A stretch of 64,000 nucleotides of DNA from Doryteuthis pealeii (Eukaryota > Mollusca > Cephalopoda > Myopsida > Loliginidae), in the NCBI GenBank assembly GCA_023376005.1, contig CM042157.1:90826987-90890986 (forward strand). The letters run 5' to 3'. Under the pieces are notes generated by a model. The model searched no databases. It was given only the letters and a program-made list of their open reading frames with translations, and had not been told where the DNA came from. Position numbers and translations under genes: made by a program. Numbering within the stretch: position 1 is the first letter of the stretch; each line of letters opens with the position of its first letter. Below, in pieces: positions 22,301 through 35,529 of this stretch.

Positions 22301-22974
22301 ATTCATAAAATCAAGTAGGTATTTAAGACAACTTAAGCAGAATTTTATATTTATATTGTATTTTTGCAGAATATAAATACAAGGATTAATAAATAATCTT
22401 AAATGACTACTAAAATGATAAAATATATCTTAATATTGGTTGGTAAAAATATTTCACTTGTTTTATTAAGTGAAAATAAAACATTTTTATTCCAACATTA
22501 ACTTATATTTATGATTTTGTTCCTGTACGTGTATCTGGCAACATGATCACTTAACAGAGTATCAGACTTGCAGACAATTTTTCTGATAAGCAAACTGTAC
22601 CTTCTTATATCAGTTTTTTCAAGTTCTATTTGTCCTTATAGACCCAGTTCTACAAAGATACCACCCCACACACACACCCCAAAGACAGGATGATATGAAA
22701 TCATTCAAAAATTATATATATCCCTCTATCTTTTAAATCAAGCAATTGTACTTCCTCTATTAAAGTGAGATGAATCTCGTTTGAGTCATAGTCGATCTTG
22801 TCTTCTATGTGACAATGGTCAGCATTCTAGATGTCTGGGTTAGAATTTTTTGAAACCCTCAACATTTTTCCACATCACTAAAATCATCACTTGTGTAGGT
22901 TTGTTGGCTGATAAAGGTGTTATACTGTTCTTCTTTCTCCTTTCTAAGTTCTTCTCACACATTTCTTGTCAGGG

Positions 22975-23170
22975 TGAGACTCCACATGTTTTGCTCGTGA
23001 GCATTGCTCAGGAGTGTGAGACTCTCCACATGTATTGCTCGTGAGCATTGCTCAGGAGTGTGAGACTCTCCACATGTATTGCTCGTGAGCATTGCTCAGG
23101 AGTGTGAGACTCTCCACATGTATTGCTCGTGAGCATTGCTCAGGAGTGTGAGACTCCACACATGTATTGC
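22975..23170. repeat. 44-bp tandem repeat
   Basis: Four to five units of 44 bp, containing CTCCACATGTATTGCTCGTG and AGCATTGCTCAGGAGTGTGAG. GAGCA...TGCTC gives each unit a small inverted repeat. No homologous unit elsewhere in the window. Confidence 0.85.
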
Positions 23171-23793
23171 CCAGGAGAATAAGCATTTGGACAATATAAT
23201 CTTTAAAACAGTCATTACAATAATAAAAACAAAATGGCAAATATCTTTCTGACAGTAAAATTAAATTTTAAATAGAATCTATGCTGCCTTTTTTTTTACT
23301 TATGTTCTAAACCATGAGAGATCATTCTACCAGACACTGGTATCATAGAAATTAAATATTACACAATAAAATATTCAGATCAAAATTCAGCTGATAATTA
23401 TATTTCAGTTCATACCCTTGTATACAATTTATACTTTAGCAAGTTTTTAGCTCTTTTAACATATTTATCAGATTTATTTTCTTTCTTAAATTACAAAATT
23501 AATATTAAAAAAATTAATCAAAAAAATATATATCTTAACATTGGTTGGTAAAAATATTTCACTTGTTTTATTAAGTGAAAATAAAACATTTTTATTCCAA
23601 CATTAATTTATATTTTGAATGGGCAATGAACTAAATTTGGATTATAAATAATCTTCCAAGATTATTTTCAACCCTTTACATATATGATTCTGTTTTTGTA
23701 TCATGTTTCTATGATCAAGAACATAATGATAAATTATACATAACGTTCTTGAATTTATTGAAAAATAAAATGAAAATAAATAATAAAACTGAC

Positions 23794-23868
23794 CAGCGTC
23801 ATAGTTATGTCCTCATCTGATTCATCAGCAGCAAGAAGGCGATAAGCTTGTGTTATTTTTTTAAATTT
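23794..23868 (-). CDS. Internal exon, J-domain-like protein: helix III and acidic stretch
   Basis: The minus strand has the acceptor ttcttgttactttcag, 75 nt (exactly 25 codons) and the donor CTG|GTCAGT. The frame reads KFKKITQAYRLL, then AADESDEDITMTL. F-K-K-I-x-x-A-Y-x-L-L is the helix III signature of J domains. Instead of the usual SD-x-x-x-R-x-x-YD ending it runs into an acidic Ser/Asp/Glu stretch. It starts and ends in phase 0, so it fits between the exons at 46277 and 5456 without a frame break. The two flanking introns, about 22.4 and 18.3 kb, are filled with repeats. Codon composition is clearly richer in G and C than the surrounding AT-rich intron. Confidence 0.75.
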
Positions 23869-24799
23869 CTGAAAGTAACAAGAAAAACAAAAAACAGAAT
23901 AGATAATGGCAAATTGAGAACATTGACAGGTTATAGTTATATCTAAAGACAAGATTTTCTTTTTTTTTAATTTGTTTCACATTATTTATACTATCACATT
24001 ATATTATTAGCAAAAGAAGATTTTTAAAAAATGATTTAATATTAGTATTAAATTTAAAATTAAGAATTTTACTAGTCCTAGAAAACATTTCTAATCTCCT
24101 AACAATTAAAAAAGAATCACATACCTATATAGAATATATTTTGTAAAAAGAGAATAATTTAAGGCCATCTACCTTTGCCATAATATGGACGTACAATAGC
24201 AAAGCAAGTTTCATATCTTATCTTCCTTACTACTATAATTTCTAATCTTTATTTTATATAGCTACAATATTATTCTTATAAATGATTCATTTGAAATAAA
24301 ACTGACCCCAAAAATAAGAGAGGTAAAAATTGTTTTTTGGGGAAAAAAACAAACAAAAAACCTGTTATGATTGCATTAAAAAATTCCTTCTAAACTTTTG
24401 TGAACCTAAGAGTAATGGCAACATAAGAGCAACTATTCACTCCCCTAAAATGAGGCCTCACCACCAAACGTAGTTTAGTGTCATACTTAACTTTGAGGGA
24501 GGGAGGGAGTCTAACCACTCTGCAGGGATGCATTCAGTATATTCTAGGCCCTGCTGACAGGACAGTTATAATAATACAAGGCATGCTCAGCATCACTCAA
24601 AACAAACAAGTATTTTATTACAATAACAAAAGTGGTAATTAAAAGAACTCCTACAGTAAATATATAAAGACATATAATTTCAAAACATCTGTTCATTTTT
24701 TTCTTTCACAGGTATAACAAGATAATAAATAAAAAGCAATTTTTTCTAAATCTCAATATGGTTGATATATCAACAACCAAATCATAGCAGTTAATATTA

Positions 24800-25128
24800 C
24801 ACTCTTTATTCCCAACCCTATTGCCCTTATGGCAAGCCCCATGGTGGTTGCGGGTCTACATGTCCTGGGAATGATGTTAAACTCTATCTGATGGTGAGGT
24901 TCCAGTTTTGGAGGTTTGGGGAATGTGGAGCACCCCTTCATCACCATTGCTCTCTGGTCCACTCTGACCCGGAGTGGTAGTACCTGTTAGGGTCCCATCT
25001 ATGGGTTAAATAGAAAAATGTATTTATAAAAAAATTGTATTATCCATTAAGAATTGATTTATTTCAAAACTTTATCGGCATTAAATGACCACTGAGATTG
25101 ATATGCTGTAAAACAAAACAAACCAAAC
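24800..25128 (+). repeat. SINE-like interspersed repeat, family M (copy 3)
   Basis: Inverted relative to copies 1 and 2. It runs from the CCCAACCCTATTGCCCTTATGG landmark region to the A-rich tail AAAACAAAACAAACC. A separate related fragment lies at about 24440-24555 (CTCTGCAGGGATGCATTCAG) and matches the far end of copy 4. Confidence 0.65.
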
Positions 25129-26509
25129 TACACTCTTTATCCATGTTAGCCCAGATTAAAAGTGAAGTAAGGGTTATCTAAAGTCAAATATGTTCTTAAA
25201 AAAGTTTGGCTTCAGATTACCCTTACAGGGTTTTAATCTGGATTATCATCCAAAAAGCTACTTTCTTAATATACATTTTTGCAAAAATCAACAAAAATAG
25301 AATTCTTATTTTATTCATTATAATTAGAAATTAATTTTGCACTGAGAAAGTAGATTTTAACTAGAAACATAAAACTTAATTTTCTTAATTTTAACTATAA
25401 TTATTTTTCAATGTTCAATTTAAAAAATATGTTACAGATTTCTTTTTTCAACCTTTTAATTGACAGTAGAACAGGATTTAACACAGAATTACTTCAAGAT
25501 GGAAAAACAAAAAAACAACAAATACTAATTTCTTCTAATTTTTACTTGACAAATTAAAAATAACACTAACACACTTTCTACAGACATTACCCAACCAAAA
25601 TCCAATTTACAGTTTCTATCTTCAAAATTATATAAAAATAAAATGTCCTGTTCCTAATCTTTTTAATCTGTATTTTTAATTAAAATGACACAAAATCGAA
25701 TGGTCTTGTTACTTGATAATAGCTTAAATTAAGAGCAAGTTTTGTTTTAACTTTCTGATTGATATTTACATTGCTATACTAGAAAGAAAAAAAGTGAGAA
25801 TGTTTGGATCAAATTTTCCATGTTATACTGATTGGACAATACTCAGTTATATCAAAATTGTTTATCTCATCCTAGAATTATGTTGTTTATCTAAAACTAT
25901 CTTATTGGTTAAATTCTTACTAAACAAAATGAATCAACAATTTAGTATTTACTGATAAGACACAGTTTATAAACACAGCTAAAATGAAATAAACAGACAT
26001 AACGATGCATTAAAAACTCAAAGAACATTTCATTTTACTCAAAACAATATTCCAAAATGCAAATTAGCCATAATATTGACTTTTCTGTATATAGCCATGT
26101 TGACTTTTCTGTCAGCCCAACTGTCAAGATAGAGCTGTTCCGATATGGGGGATCGATTTGCGAAAAACTTATACGGGGAACTGAACATCCCTGAAAACTC
26201 GAAAAATAAAGAACTTTTTAGAATTTTTTTTTACAATCTGATAGATTGGTGTATAATCGATAATAACCCAGTGAAGAAAAAGAAAGAAAACTAAAAACAA
26301 AAATTTTAGATGGGGGGGGGGTTCCAGATGCTCAGTCCGCCGAAATATGTTTTTAGAATCTAAGAATATGACATTTTAAACTTAACATCATGATAACCAT
26401 ATTTTAAATGAATTTTATATATTAATTCATCATAGCAGAAATACCTAATTAAATCAGAAAATTTTGAAATAAAATAACAGATACATTATAAAATCCATTC
26501 ATTGATAAA

Positions 26510-26600
26510 TCAATAATACTGAAAATTTCATTAAAATCGGATAGTTCCCTGATTTTTGGTAATTTTTTTCCATCGAGAGTGTTAGATTTATTTTGTAAAC
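26510..26600. repeat. Short interspersed repeat N
   Basis: The motif ATTAAAATCGGATAGTTCCC, then TGATTTTTGGTAATTTTTTTCC, recurs at 28438-28490 and, in part, at 30525-30560. It probably belongs to one larger degraded element covering 26130-26650, 28380-28560 and 30420-30600. A 49-codon frame at 26145-26294 (begins MGDRFAKNLYGELNIPEN) lies in the first copy. Confidence 0.4.
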
Positions 26601-27799
26601 ACGGATTATACCACAACTCACAGAGACCATCTTAAGATATATTTGATCAAATTGACCGAAAAATAGTTTTAAATGTATTAAAAATAAATTACATGTGTAA
26701 TATTATTTTGCTTTTTTTTTTTTTTTTTTTTTTTTACTGATGCTCATTATGTTACTACTTTTCAACTTAGACAAAAAAATTATCTTAAATAATCAATTTA
26801 ATTAATTTTAATTTGTTTTTAAAATGAAAAGCAGACGAAAAAATGGGTATTCCTAATTGCTTAAAAAGTAGTTGCTGTGCAATACTGTGATACAAACTTT
26901 AAACCAATCTATCTAAAAGCTAATTTCTTAAAATGATATATTGTTACGATTAGTTTAACAATTTTATCTTTTAACAATTGATAGTGGAAAATGCCATGAC
27001 AGTCAAATTTACCTTTATCATGTCCTTTAATATTTTTTTAAATTTGTAAAAATTCACATGTTTGATCACAAAGTCATTAACAGTATCTATATTTTTCATT
27101 TAGAAGAATTTTTTGTATTTTTATCTTTCACAAAATATAAATGAATATAGATAGACTTTTGTATTAAATGTGTATTATTTTTAAAATTACTTGCATTCAT
27201 AATAAAGTGTTTTTAGATAATTGTGATCAAAAGTTAGTTTGCAAAGCGAATTAGATTAAAAAGAAAGTAAATAAGAGCGGAGAGAAAAAATCAAAAACTT
27301 TGTAAGGATAGAGAGAAAAATTGAAAATAACAAAAACAAATTGACAATTTTTACAATGACAAGTGAAAGAGAAGCAGAGGAGTTGGGGTTGCTATTGGCT
27401 AAAGAGAGGGTAATAAAAACTGACTGCTGGTTTTGGGTGGTGGGCGCAGGGAGTGGCTTATTCTTGCTTATTCCTCTATATAGATACAATAAGAGTTTAA
27501 TAGAGAGAGAATGGAAATTGATAGATTAGAAGATAAGACAGAGATGGGTTGCTTTGTGAGTTAATTGCAAATTACTGCTAATTAAAATGATGAAAATTAA
27601 TTATTTTTTCAAACATTGAGTAAACCCACAAATAAGGAATATATTAGTATTTAATTTTATTGATTAAACTTAACAGGAAAAAATCCTTTAGGGATTGAAA
27701 GCTCAAAATCTCAGCTTTAGTATAATTATATCTATATATATTTTATTTTTCGATTTTCGGTACTTATTTACTACTCAAGCAGATTCTTTAAAAAAAAAA

Positions 27800-28239
27800 G
27801 ATACTCTTCACAGAGAACCATCCCGCCTCCTGCCTCAAAAAACGCTAGCCGGTGGCTGCTAAAAAAAAAAACACCAGCTACGATTGAAGTCCGTAGACGA
27901 AGCGAAAAAAGAAAAAAAAAACAACCAACTTTGGGCGATTTTCCTGAAAACCCAACCCCAACCCTAAACCCTAACCCACCCCTAGTTGAAATTAACAGTT
28001 ATTACAAAATTTCTGGTTCTGTTTTTTCTGGGTTAGAAAAAACAGAGCCCAAATTATTTATTTTCCCATTAAACTAACCCTAAACACCAACCCCAAACCA
28101 GAGGGTTTTTTTTATTATTCAAGTACCACCGCTTCGGCTACGGACTTGAATCGTAGCTGGTGTTTTTTTGTTTGTTTCAGCAACCGCCGGCAAGCATTTT
28201 TTGAGGCAGGGGGCCGGACGTTTCTCTGCGAAGAGTACC
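27800..28239. mobile_element. Long-TIR DNA transposon derivative, related to family D
   Basis: Inverted termini of about 110 bp: ATACTCTTCACAGAGAACC on the left and GAAGAGTACC on the right, both followed inward by CCTGCCTCAAAAAA and GCCGG. The GCCTCAAAAA/CCGGTGRCT module links it to 14237-14724. The inside carries CCCTAAACCCTAACCC-type sequence. The flanks are A-rich, so the target duplication cannot be read. Confidence 0.6.
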
Positions 28240-29571
28240 AAAAAAACTTTTTTCTTCTATTCACTCCTTCTGTCTTTAGTCTTTTTATTTATGCAGAAAA
28301 TAGTATCAATCACATATACACACCAATATTTTGCACCCAAAAAACAGGGAGGTCAAAGTTAAGTGACCTGAAAAAAAATCAGAAAGTTTTAAAATAAAAT
28401 AAAATTAATTCATTGCTAAATCAACACTGAAAATTTAATTAAAATCGGATATTTCCCTGAGTTTTGGTAAACAGTTTTTTCAAACGTGGGGGTCAGAGTT
28501 GTATTAATAAAAAAAACACGGATTTTTCAACGAATTGAACCTACTTCAAATTGAAATGGACATTAGAATTTTATTGCGGGTGGGTGTTAAGAGTGTCTCC
28601 ATTAATTACACTCATCTCTCCTTCACAGTCGCATATATATACTGTAAAGACAGGGATGGGTCAGTTGTTGACTTAATTGCAAATTACGACTAATTAGAAC
28701 CAATTAAAATGGAATTTTTTTCAAACATTAAGTAATACTAAAACTAAGGTATAATATAGTATAAATTTTGTGTCAGTAAGGTCACCAGCAAAAAAGCCTT
28801 TAGGAATCAAAAGTTGAAAATCTCAGCTTTAGTATAAAAATAGAAGATATATATATTTGAGCAGCAAATTTTCTTGTAGGCATATTTTTTTTAAAGACAA
28901 CAGACAAGGATTTAGAGGTTATTATGTTTGTAGATGCCAAAAGTTTTAACGATATTAGTGAAGTACAAGTTCTAAGTGGAACTTTTTTCTCATAGGTTTA
29001 GATAAGATGCAATAATGATCTATGAAACCTGTCAGTTAAAATAGTCCAATTTTCCTTGTAGCCAAAATAACATCAAAATAAACAAATGCTTATCTCGCTA
29101 ACACAGCAGAGTAATTTCCTCATATTATACTATTATGCTAAAACAGTTACAGCAGAATTTGTTGATGCTATTTACTAAAATAAGTCATTAAGTGTTTGGG
29201 TTGAAAAGATCTAATATTTTCTAATATTGTGTTGAAAATGTTGCACCAGAGTGCAATGGTTGATCCAGGAATTCAAATCTTAATGATTGATTATATATAT
29301 AACTGTTTATAGATCCAGGATTTAAAAAAAAAAAAATTAAAATTAACTTTGGTATGGCAACCAGTCTAGAAGGAAATCTGAATTCAAACTTGTTGAATTC
29401 CACTTCAAAATAACCACAAAACAGAGTGCCCAGGCTTGAATAGAGGTCTGTCATAATTTTTTTAGCGGCTGAGCAGTGCAAACCATGAGAAATTTAATGA
29501 ATATGATGTGTACAGAGAAGCATGTTTTAATCGAAAATATGTCTACAAATGGGGTAAACATGGGTTTGTCC

Positions 29572-30108
29572 CAGGGCTCGACACTAATACCATCCCATCA
29601 TCCCGGGGACGATAAAAATTACATCCAGGACGATCAGTACGTCATCCGGGACAGTTTGCCGGGGACTGTAAATTTTTTCCTAAAAGTTAGTACTACATTC
29701 CAATAATGGCCGTCCAGTGATTGCCCGAATGCTGATCTCAAAATGAGGCTACGGCACCGCAGGTCTATTCTCAAAGCCATGTAATGAATAATGGTGGAGG
29801 GAGATAGTTTAAAAGGACCAAATTATGTACTACTAACCCTACTCAGGATAACTTAAAGTAAAAAAGTATTTTTTTAAGCTCACAACACACTAGGAAATGG
29901 ATTTTTTGTCCAAATATCCAGAATTATCACTGCTTCAGCTTTTCTTAATGTTTTATTAAATGTTATTATGCTACTGATGACTGAAAGTATAGATGATGTT
30001 AATGAATTAAACAAAAATATTTTGATTTCGGGACGGTCCAAACCCCATTCGGGACGGTTGATAATTTTTGTTCGGGACGGTCATGAAAAAAGTTAGTGTC
30101 GGGGCTTG
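29572..30108. mobile_element. Non-autonomous hAT element
   Basis: The left end CAGGGCTCGACACTAA and right end TTAGTGTCGGGGCTTG are inverted. The 8-bp target duplication is GTTTGTCC/GTTTGCCC. The subterminal regions hold several short CGGGACGGT or CCCGGGGAC motifs, as is common for transposase-binding arrays. CAGGG termini with 8-bp duplications are typical of the hAT superfamily. 537 bp, no transposase. Confidence 0.75.
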
Positions 30109-32344
30109 GTTTGCCCCAATGAGTCCAAGTTGAAAAGATAGTCCTTCGATTGAAAACACAATGACTCTTCGGTAAAGAAAAAGGTTCCAGACACAGCAGT
30201 CGGTAAATAAAATCATGCTAACAGTATTCTGGATATGAAAGGACCCATAACTATTGATTTCATTGAAAAAAGTGCAACTGTAAACAGGGCTTCCTATTAT
30301 CAACTCTTTACGTATTGAATGATCTTTGTTCATATTTTTTCTTTTATTTTATTTTTTTAATTTTTTTTTGCAAATGAACACTTAGTTTAAGATATTTTTT
30401 TCCTGTGATTTTTTTAGGGTACAAACTCGCTGACATTGAATTTTTAACTCCCACCGCTAAGGCAATATGTTTCAAAAATCTATTTTTACATTGCCCGGAG
30501 GGAGTTTTTTATTTTGCTAGTTTAGTTAATTCCCTGATTTTTGGTATTTTTCTTCTTTCAGCAGGGTGACATACAATGATGGAATTTAGGTCCGTTAAGT
30601 TCAATTTGACCATAATATATATATATATTATATTATTCTACAATATCATTAGTTTATTCATTAGGAATTGTTTCTTTTTTATTGTTTTATTTTTATTAAT
30701 TGTTTTTTTATTATAGGATTTTTTTTTTTACATTTAAAGAAGAAATCAATGTGTAAACAGAGCTAATACTGATAAAAAATATTGATCATTTGATTAATTG
30801 AACAATATTTCTTGTAGCCTAGGCATGTATTGTGGACATAGTGAACTATCAATCATGATATAACTTGATAGATATGCTGTCATGGACACACAAGTGTTGG
30901 CCGAGCAGCAAAAACTTACATTCATCAGCTCTATGATGCAGACACTGGATTTGCCAGATAGATGATGAGAGAAAGTCAAGGGAATCCATGCAGGCCATGA
31001 TGATGATGATGATGATGAAGTGTATACTACTACGACTACTACTATTGCATCCAGATTGGATGTGGAGTATAGGGCTGCAACCTCACTACATCAATTATGG
31101 CATTGTAGTTTCAATTAACAAGTAGAGTTTGGGAGGGTTTATGGGGTAATGTTGCTAGCCCCACATCTGCTCATTTTGAATTCAGGTTAGTTCTTCTCCT
31201 AGACTGGTTGTCAACCAAAACTAGAGAGACCAATCTGCTCTACTAATTTACCCATAGCTAGAGGAAGTAAATATGGATTCATACTTTGGTAATTTTCATA
31301 TTTAGTTGTTAAAATTCTTAGCAAATAAGGCAATTAGAGTAACCTCCCTTAACTTTCACTTTGAACTAAGCCGGTAGCTATTTTGAAAGTCTTCGTGCGA
31401 AATATACAAATCTTAGAATCGTTTTGAAAACAATACAACTGCATGCTTTAACACAAAAATATCATAAAATGTGTTCTTTGTTGAGAGTTTTTGTATATAA
31501 GGCATGAGGCAAACGGTCACTCCTAAATATAGACTCGTTGAATACCACGTGACCCAAGAAAGATTCCTATTATCCAATCACTGGCACTGCTGCTGCTGCT
31601 TCTGCTGTATTAATAGAGACCTGATTCTAAACTTATGTCATTGACACTCGGACCATCTTGGATGTCGGACTTACAAAGAATACTATAACACCGGATTCTT
31701 ATTGGCTTGCTTGCTTACTTACTTACTTACTACATCTGGAACTAAGGATGCCGACCAGATACTTAACATTCTTAATAACAATTAAGTTCATCTCAGATAA
31801 TGCACGCACGCACACACACACAATTTTATGCTAGGAATTTTAACAACTAAAGGTGAAAATTACCCATACTTTTTCCAAGAGTGAATGTGAAATAAAATAC
31901 AAACAGCTTTTGGTGAGAACTTGGCTTTCCAATTCTATCTTCCAAAATGATAACCATTACACTGCTTATACCTCCACATATACATTCACTGTAACAATAG
32001 CTGCAGTGATTTTGACACTTATAGGGATTGGCCCCTATATTTTTATGGCATGTGGAATTGACCAAATTAAAATAATTAAGTTTTCTTAAATAACTAGTTT
32101 TACAATGGTATGTCATGAGTTTAGAATTAAGTAAACAAAAGAGAATCGAATGAATATTAGTTTAGAAATATTTTAGAAACAATAGAAACAATGGTTTAAA
32201 TTCATCTGATAATTTACGTCACCAGAATTCCACATGTACCAAAATCATTCGATATTGCATCATTGCAAATCACCTGATATTTGAGGAATATTTTAGCTTA
32301 ATGATCACAATAGACAATGACAATAAGAAAATTATAAAAAGGCC

Positions 32345-32847
32345 CATTTAGCTGAAAGATGGGAGACACAGAGACAGTGAGGAGCTTTCGCTCTTCCTGA
32401 CTCAACAGAGTTGGAGAGGATGCTCCTAACTCGACAGTGGGAACGTCCGAAAACATCAAATATGACTCGACAGGTCTGTCTATCTTTTCGTCTCCTATTT
32501 CTCTCTCTCTCGATCAACAACAACAACTTTCAATCACAAGTTCCAATCACAGACAAACTACTAATATGTTGACACAAGCAATCACACTAATATAAACACC
32601 ATGTCACAGTTGTCACACACAACTATACACAGACACAATCAGACTGCAACACCACTGAAAGAACAATGAAACTATATTAATTGTATTTATGTATATAAAG
32701 TTTGTTTCCTTTATCAATGTCTTCTTCTTTTGCTACCTATGGAAACTACATTTCCGTAGTCTTTATATATATATAAATTGTAGGGACCCATAACTCGGAT
32801 CTTCAACTCCTCAACCACACACTCACCAAACAAACCGGGTCCCTACA
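32345..32847 (-). other. LTR-like block on the minus strand
   Basis: On the minus strand it begins TGTAGGGACCC, has a 9-bp inverted repeat (TAGGGACCC/GGGTCCCTA, 32782-32845), a TATATATATATAAAG box and a GT-rich region, and ends in a GC-richer part. TGT start plus TATA suggests a solo LTR, but its end and target duplication were not found. Confidence 0.3.
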
Positions 32848-33720
32848 CACTATATTTCAAAAACCAAAAAGTCAAATGTTTTCGTCATTTATTTGTACCA
32901 ACAAGATATTGATTAGCATAAACATTATATAGGATGTTTACTGCCACTAACATTTTCAAAGTTATTAATCGTCAAAGAAATAAGAAAGTATCAGGTTAGT
33001 AGATACTTTTTCACAAATTGAGATTTTCCGGATGCGAATGGTTGGCAATGAATCTCTAATAAAAGATAAAATTAGCACAAACTTAAGAAATCAAATCAGT
33101 GTGCAGAGCTGAATATAAACTCCAGAATCAAACGATATTTATTATTATTATCATCATCATCAACACATTTTCATTCAAAATACAGCCTTGAAACAGATTC
33201 TGCATTTCTTGGTGTTGATTATATTCACCACCCCCCCCCAATTCAACCATCAATTTTTCTTAAGTCTACATTCTCATGCTCAATTACTACAACTATAATG
33301 AAATTCATAGGGAATCAAAATATATTACAACTAAATAATCACAGAAAAAAAAAAAAAAAAGATATTGCTGCCCTAAAACCTATAATAGTATACAGCTTTG
33401 CAAATCTTCTGAACCACAGAACCTAATAACTAAAATAACACTGAAAAGAATTCTAATTTCAGGAATTTGTCTTAAATCACATAAAAATATTTTTTAGCAT
33501 TGATAATTATCAAGGTTACAAAATATAAATAGAAAAATCCATTCAGGTTTATTTTAATAACAAGCAGATTAACCCTTGAAACATCAAAGATGATAAGGAG
33601 AAAAAAATAGCTTTTGAATTTAGAACCTTTTTTTTTTTTTTTTTCTTCTGTTTTTTTTTTTTTTTTTTTTAATTTTTAAATGACCTTCCTTAATATTCAA
33701 TCCCTAAGTAATATTAATCA

Positions 33721-34218
33721 GGTAATTTATGAGGAAATGCGTCCCGGTCTCCTGCCTCAAGAGTTGCTGCCTGGTGACTATTAAAATAACGACCCAGCTC
33801 AATCTATTCAAAACTATCCATCTATCTATCTATCTCAATTTGTTCATATTTATCTATATTACTTTAAATACTAAGATTTTTTTTTATTCATGTTTGTTTA
33901 ATGTCTTGTTTTTAGTTTAAATAAGAATTACGACAAAAAAAAAGAAGCGACCCCCCCCAAATACATTTACTTGTCAAAAATATCTATCTATCTATCTCCA
34001 TTTGTTCGTATCTATCTATATTATTTTGTTTGTTTATCTATCTATCTATCTATCTCAGTCTATTCAAAACTATATATCCATCTTCATATCTAAACAAGAA
34101 TTACGACAAATTACGAAAAATAAACAAGAATTACGACGAGCTGGGGTTGTTATTTTGATAGTCACTGTGTAGCAGTTTTTGAGGCAGGAGACCGGGACGC
34201 ACTTGCTCATAAATTACC
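33721..34218. mobile_element. Long-TIR DNA transposon derivative, family D (copy 2)
   Basis: Same termini and similar length (498 bp), with an almost exact 8-bp target duplication, ATTAATCA on the left and ATTAATGA on the right. Internally it holds TCTA-type microsatellites. The interior runs in the opposite direction to that of 14237-14724. Confidence 0.72.
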
Positions 34219-34538
34219 ATTAATGATTTTAATGAAAGTAATTTCCAAAATGAAGATAAACATTTTTTTACCTATTTTGAAAGATGGAAAAAGTGCCAAA
34301 GTTTTTTTTTTTTTTTTTTTATGAAATCTATGATGAAGTCAAGAGATGATATCAATAGCAGGATATAAATTTGTTAACTTGTGTTTTTATACTTCTTACA
34401 AGATTAAAAGGTTTGAAAATGTTCATTTATGATTCAACAAAGATCTCTTTTATCCATCAGACCATTACATAACTCAATGGCTAGAACTAATGAACCCATA
34501 TTTATTTTTGAAAATTACTAAAGTTCTTAATGAGAGAT

Positions 34539-35529
34539 TCTACTTATATATATACAAGTTTGGTATGTATGTGTCGACTTATAACTAAAAAATTAGATGT
34601 TATTCAGATTCGAAATCTTGCATACACCTTGACACCTTATAACTAAGAAACACACCAAATTTGGTTATTGATTTTTACTGATTAAGGGATACAATAATTA
34701 AACAAAAATCAAACGATTTGCGATAATCGTGGCAAAGCTGCTGCTGCTAATATAAAAAAAAATTTGCTGGTTGCTGCCTATATCAGCCGTGATTTAAAAT
34801 GGTGCTGCTGCTGCTGGTAATTTGAAGTTGATAAATTTGTGCCCTAATCGTTTCAGCTTGGAATTTCTCACGTATCGCCGGTTTAATCTTAGAAATATTT
34901 ATTTGGTTAGAAAGAAAAGAAAATAATCTTTCTAAATATGTAATTTGTATGTGGTTTTATCGATTGAATTATTTTTTTACAGCGGAGTAAATAACAATAA
35001 TAAAGGGAAACATTCAATTTAATTTCGTATGTATAAAAGAGTTTTAGAAAAGAAAAAAAGAAAAGGAAAAAAGAAATTGTAATACAAGCAATTGTAAGTA
35101 TTGAATTCTTAGCATTTTGGTAAAAAAAAGAAGGAAATGGATACATTTCATTTCTACCATATGAAATCAACAGGCAAGGAAGCTTGCTTAAAAAAATAAA
35201 ATTGTTTCAAAAATGTAAATAACAAAAAGAAACTATTCTTAGAATAAATGAATATTAAAATACACTAATTTTTAGCTTTGTTTATCCTTAAATCTTTAAT
35301 AAAATTTAGGAATGCATTTTTAAAAATAGTATCTTAAATGTAAACAAAAAGAAAAAAAAATTCCTAAAATAAACAAACATTCTACTATACAAATTCCCAG
35401 CGATTTTTTTTTTTAATTTGATAAAACATTTTCCTAATATTTTTTTCCCTTACTCCTGTTTTCTCCTCACTCACTCTCTGGTGTTCCTATTTTCTTTTAG
35501 TCCAGTCATGGACCAGGTACTTTAGCTAG
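34539..35529 (+). mobile_element. Non-autonomous Helitron, family He2 (copy 2, with insertion)
   Basis: The 5' end is TCTACTTATATATATACAAG. The 3' end has the same hairpin GTCCA-gtca-TGGAC, then CAGGTACTTTAGCTAG|T. The body matches 7390-7969 at both sides, but the middle is longer and includes a fragment of the 1-kb repeat G at 34873-34985, probably a nested insertion or captured sequence. Confidence 0.7.

Larger units (their letters stand above)
5457..23793 (-). other. Long intron of the J-domain-like gene (18.3 kb)
   Basis: No exon in matching phase was found here; the flanking exons already join in frame. It holds two Helitrons, the 99-bp, 37-bp and 44-bp tandem repeats, SINE fragments, a mariner-type foldback, two hAT-like MITEs with the GGACCATATGACC terminus, one 488-bp long-TIR element, two copies of a 1-kb unclassified repeat, and a 91-bp GC-rich insertion with a 19-bp target duplication. 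Stretches 8520-9740, 14735-16100, 18110-18960 and 19400-20250 show only AT-rich unique-looking DNA with small hairpins and homopolymers. Confidence 0.5.

Noticed and set aside
22975..23170. CRISPR-like array
   Set aside because: Units are contiguous with no unique spacers; it is a simple tandem repeat in a eukaryotic genome.
26145..26294. 49-codon frame (begins MGDRFAKNLYGEL)
   Set aside because: Protein-like at its start, but the related repeat N copies do not keep it and no splice context is seen.
30007..30333. 108-codon minus frame
   Set aside because: Starts in unique DNA and ends in the hAT terminus; no recognisable domain, and codon use resembles non-coding sequence.
31847..32116. Overlapping 78- and 89-codon frames on both strands
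   Set aside because: No splice signals in phase with other exons and no recognisable domain; open on both strands, probably chance.
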